Assembly: GCA_019240395.1 (NCBI GenBank)
Contig: JAFAYM010000001.1
Location: forward strand, 1-39,273
Origin: Acidisphaera sp.
GTDB taxonomy: Bacteria; Pseudomonadota; Alphaproteobacteria; Acetobacterales; Acetobacteraceae
Length of the DNA stretch: 39,273 nt
Direction of reading: 5' to 3'
In this document: positions 36,754-39,273 of the stretch, in pieces
Numbering within the stretch: position 1 is the first letter of the stretch
Layout: each line of letters starts with the position of its first letter
Notes under the pieces: model-generated
What the model saw: the letters and a program-made list of their open reading frames with translations, nothing else
What the model was told of the DNA's origin: nothing
Database searches by the model: none
Translations under genes and position numbers: made by a program

Positions 36754-37375
36754 ATGGCGTCCCGGGCCGCCCGGCGTCGAACCCCAGGAAGCCCGCCTGC
36801 GGCACCGGCGCGCCGCCGTTGCCGGCGAACAGCTGAGGCCGTGCCGGTGCCGGTGGCGGCCGCACCTGCGCCACCGGGGTCGGCGCCGGCGCCCGTCGGC
36901 CGCGCGACGGGGGAGGAGCCGGAGCGGCGGCGACCGTGGCCGGGGGCGGTCCGCTGCCCTCGCCGGGGCCGCCGCCGCGCATCGACAGCAGCAGGAAGGA
37001 GATGTCGTTCCGGCCGAGGTCGACCGAAAGTTCGAGCGGCGTCAGGCCAAGCACGCTGTGGCCGTGCAGGTCGGCGCCGCGGTTGAGCGCGTCGCGGGCG
37101 GCGGGGAGGTCGCCGCGGTTGATAGCGTCGAACAGCGCCTCGGTGGGCGGCATGTCGTTGGGCGGGCGTTCCGGCGGCGCCACCTCGGCGGGCGTGGAAC
37201 GCGCGCCGGGCAGGGCCGGGGGCGCCGGCGCCGTGCGCGTCGCCTGGTCCGGCGGCGGCGCCACCGGGTGCAGCCCGCCCGCGCTCAGATTCTGGGCGTG
37301 TGCCGGCGAGTTCAGCATCAGCCCGGCCAGCAGGGCGCCGAAGAGCAGGGGGGCAACGCGGCAACGGAGAGTCAT
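36752..37375 (-). CDS. Secreted ankyrin-repeat, proline-rich protein
   Basis: 207 residues. A signal peptide (LLFGALLAGLMLNSPAHA) is followed by a Pro/Ala-rich linker, then about two ankyrin repeats (ALFDAINRGDLPAARDALNR, GADLHGHSVLGLTPLELSVD, LGRNDISFLLLSMRG near residues 84-133), then a low-complexity Pro/Ala tail ending FLGFDAGRPGTP. Similar small periplasmic ankyrin proteins occur in many alphaproteobacteria; they usually mediate protein contacts and no enzymatic role is expected. It is followed by no further gene on its strand in this unit and lies 15 bp after tspO. Confidence 0.8.
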   Translation of the reverse strand: MTLRCRVAPLLFGALLAGLMLNSPAHAQNLSAGGLHPVAPPPDQATRTAPAPPALPGARSTPAEVAPPERPPNDMPPTEALFDAINRGDLPAARDALNRGADLHGHSVLGLTPLELSVDLGRNDISFLLLSMRGGGPGEGSGPPPATVAAAPAPPPSRGRRAPAPTPVAQVRPPPAPARPQLFAGNGGAPVPQAGFLGFDAGRPGTP

Positions 37376-37390
37376 GCGGCTACTCCAGGC

Positions 37391-37819
37391 TCAATTCAGG
37401 CACCAGAATCCGGCATTGAGGTAGGCGGCGAAGGCGGTCCAGGCGGCGTAGGGCACCAGCAGGCAGGCAGCGTCGGCGCGCACCCGGGCGAAGGCGGCGA
37501 TGGTCAGCAGGATGAGGGCGAGCAGCGGCACGATCACCGCCAGCCCTGCGGCGGTGCTGTGCAGGCCGAAGAAGGCCGGAGCCCAGAGCGCGTTCAGGAG
37601 CAGCTGCCAGCCCCAGAGGCGCAGTGCGCTCGCCGCCCCCACCTGCCGCCAGACCAGCCAGGCCGAGACCCCGATGAGGACGTAGAGCGTGCTCCATACC
37701 GGGCCGAAGACCCAGCTCGGCGGCGTGCCGGGCGGCGGCGTGAGCGAGAGATACCAGCTGCGCAGGCTGCCGGCGGTGACCGCCCCCTCGGCGGCGCCGA
37801 CCAGCAGGCACAGACCCAC
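37391..37819 (-). CDS. tspO: TspO/MBR family protein (5' end uncertain)
   Basis: Five-helix membrane protein binding porphyrins and related ligands. The visible frame has the family core: GSLRSWYLSLTPPPGTPPSW (loop 1), VFGPVWSTLYVLIGVSAWLVW, GWQLLLNALWAPAFFGLHS and the C-terminal PYAAWTAFAAYLNAGFWCLN. The only start in the frame is GTG 37819, which cuts helix 1 in half, lacks a ribosome site and gives 142 residues instead of about 155-165. The frame is open further upstream (LLALVGFVGLCLLVGAAEGA completes helix 1), but the start with a strong AGGAGGG (37914-37908), GTG 37905, is in another frame. A frameshift or an unusual start is likely. Confidence 0.85.
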   Translation of the reverse strand: MGLCLLVGAAEGAVTAGSLRSWYLSLTPPPGTPPSWVFGPVWSTLYVLIGVSAWLVWRQVGAASALRLWGWQLLLNALWAPAFFGLHSTAAGLAVIVPLLALILLTIAAFARVRADAACLLVPYAAWTAFAAYLNAGFWCLN

Positions 37820-37958
37820 GAAGCCGACGAGCGCCAGCAGCGAGGACCAGGCCGAAGAGCCGGGCGAGCTGCCGCGGCCGGGAGAGCCGGCTTTCTGGAA
37901 GGCACGTCCCTCCTGCGTTCTCGCCGATGCCTAGCACAGCGCCCGCCCGTGAAGGAAG

Positions 37959-39273
37959 CTAAGCGCCCTCCCGTCGCCAGGCGACCAGCGCCAGGCCGAG
38001 CAGCAACGCCAAAGCGAGCCAGGGCGGCAGCAGCGGCAGGGCGGCGATGCCGGTGACGAGGTGGTCATGGTTGCGCCGCAGGCCGATCCAGGAGGTGCCG
38101 GAGAAATCGCGCTCCGGCTCGACCATCCGCAACTCGGGCGCGCCGGCCGGGTCGAGCCAGTGCACGCCCCCGCCGCTGGCCCGCACCAGGGGCAGCAGCT
38201 TCGTCGCGGTGGCCCGCAGATCGGCGAATTCCAGCGGGTTGGCGTTGGCCGAGGCGGCGTAGGCGCTGCGCACCCCGTCGGTCACCTGCCACACCCCGGG
38301 GGTGAGTGCCGGGAGGTTGGCGGTGCCGTGGCCCGGTCCGAGCGCGGTCAGGGCGAGGCGCTGGCGCTGGCCGTCCGGGTCGATGATGGTGACCTCGCCC
38401 GGCGGCCCGGGGTCGGTGGTGCGCCGCTCGATGGCCAGCCGGCCGTTCTCGATGCGCGCGGTCAGCGCGTTCTCCTCGAGTTCCGGCTCCTTCATCAGCC
38501 AATGGGCGACGCGGCGCAGCAGCTCGGCCTGCGGCCCGCCGCCTTCGTGGCCGCGCGACCATAGCCAGATCTGGTCGGAGAGCAGCAGCGCCGTGCGGCC
38601 CTCGCCGACATGGTCGAGGATCAGCAGCGGCGCCTGGCCGCCGCCGGCTTCGGGCGCGCTCATCACCACCTGCCCGGAAACATCCCCGACATCGATGCGG
38701 CGGTACCAGTCGCCCCAGCTCGGCGGCCCGCCGGCGTGCCAGCCCGGCAGGTCGGCGGTGACGGGATGGCGTTCGCCGAGCGCGGTGACCAGCGGCCGGA
38801 ACGGCCCGTTGACGACGCCGCCGTCGAGCTCGGTCGGCCGCGCCGGCAGCACGCTGCCGAGCGGTGTCGCGGCGAGACTCGCCATGCCCGTGAATTCCGG
38901 GCCGACGCTCATCAGCAGCGCGCCGCCCTGGCGCACGTAATCCGCGATGTTGCGCAGATAGACCGGCGGCAGGATGCCGCGGTTCTGGAAGCGGTCCAGG
39001 ATGATCAGGTCGAACTCCTTGATCTTCACCTGGAACAGTTCGCGGACGGGAAAGGCGATGAGTGCGAGCTCGTTCAGCGGGGTCAGGTCGTCTTTTTCCG
39101 GCGGGCGCAGGATGGTGAAATGCACGAGGTCAACCGAGGGATCGGCCTTGAGCAGCCGCCGCCAGGTGCGCTCCCCGGCATGCGGCTCGCCGGAGACCAG
39201 CAGCACGCGCAGCCGGTCGCGCACGCCATTGATGACAGCGGCGGCGCGGTTGTTGGCGAGGGTCAGCTCCTGC
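37959..39273 (-). CDS. GATase-like fold membrane protein, C-terminal part (5' end outside window)
   Basis: The frame is open to the right edge, so only the last 437 or so residues are seen (about 690-900 are usual for this family, from memory). It begins LTLANNRAAAVINGVRDRLR, continues with a class I glutamine-amidotransferase-like fold (RVLLVSGEPHAGERTWRRLL, FDLIILDRFQ, GALLMSVGPEF; the usual catalytic Cys is not evident), a beta-rich region, and ends in one hydrophobic segment (ALPLLPPWLALALLLGLALVAW) plus Arg-rich tail. Such proteins cluster with MoxR ATPase, DUF58 and BatA-type genes in alphaproteobacteria; function unknown. GTG 39224 is internal. Confidence 0.75.
   Translation of the reverse strand, partial: QELTLANNRAAAVINGVRDRLRVLLVSGEPHAGERTWRRLLKADPSVDLVHFTILRPPEKDDLTPLNELALIAFPVRELFQVKIKEFDLIILDRFQNRGILPPVYLRNIADYVRQGGALLMSVGPEFTGMASLAATPLGSVLPARPTELDGGVVNGPFRPLVTALGERHPVTADLPGWHAGGPPSWGDWYRRIDVGDVSGQVVMSAPEAGGGQAPLLILDHVGEGRTALLLSDQIWLWSRGHEGGGPQAELLRRVAHWLMKEPELEENALTARIENGRLAIERRTTDPGPPGEVTIIDPDGQRQRLALTALGPGHGTANLPALTPGVWQVTDGVRSAYAASANANPLEFADLRATATKLLPLVRASGGGVHWLDPAGAPELRMVEPERDFSGTSWIGLRRNHDHLVTGIAALPLLPPWLALALLLGLALVAWRREGA

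Overview
The window is GC-rich, densely coded DNA from a bacterial chromosome, most probably an alphaproteobacterium of the Rhodospirillales/Hyphomicrobiales type. This rests on the MaeB-type malic enzyme with a fused phosphotransacetylase domain, the TspO homologue, MHS-family and family 3/family 5 solute transport genes, and the C-terminal GATase-like membrane protein at the right edge. The genus cannot be fixed by reading alone. No rRNA, tRNA, CRISPR array, transposase or phage gene was seen.

Layout. (1) 1-3276: the 3' part of maeB, an NDH-2 type NADH dehydrogenase, and a patatin-family pseudogene with its middle deleted. (2) 3287-6733: a surface-polysaccharide group with two translationally coupled GT2 glycosyltransferases and a sugar-1-phosphate transferase on the minus strand, and a divergent WecG/TagA/CpsF glycosyltransferase. 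(3) 6747-12795: a catabolic locus diverging from one 133-bp spacer. Minus strand: two amino-acid-type ABC permeases, an SDR and a split transketolase. Plus strand: a family 3 solute-binding protein and a DgoD-like acid-sugar dehydratase. (4) 12803-19065: a patatin-like lipoprotein, a family 5 binding protein, a creatininase-family amidohydrolase and two Dpp-type permeases. (5) 19070-25994, minus strand: a quinate/shikimate-to-protocatechuate operon with MHS transporter, AroQ, QuiC, PcaH, PcaG, a beta-keto acid cleavage enzyme and a divergent AroE-like dehydrogenase. (6) 26199-30516: a DadA-type oxidase, and a convergent binding protein/amidohydrolase pair. (7) 30591-39273: a small secreted protein, a glycosyltransferase-UDP-galactopyranose mutase fusion, a metallo-beta-lactamase-fold protein coupled to a serine hydrolase, an SDR, an ankyrin protein, TspO, and the C-terminal part of a GATase-like membrane protein.

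How the genes work together. Region 5 reads as one pathway: import, dehydrogenation, 3-dehydroquinate to 3-dehydroshikimate (AroQ), to protocatechuate (QuiC), then ring opening (PcaGH). The usual pcaB/C/D/IJ genes are absent here and a BKACE sits in their place. Region 3 looks like an acid-sugar or ketose pathway of unassigned substrate. No ABC ATPase gene is present although three binding proteins and four permeases are.

Between the genes lie several structured, probably mobile or repetitive elements: a 156-bp double-hairpin element inside the quinate operon, a four-arm palindromic element and an ATTCCCGC hairpin between the two Dpp-type permeases, and a three-copy repeat at gene 3' ends, one copy of which has become the C-terminal tail of a glycosyltransferase.
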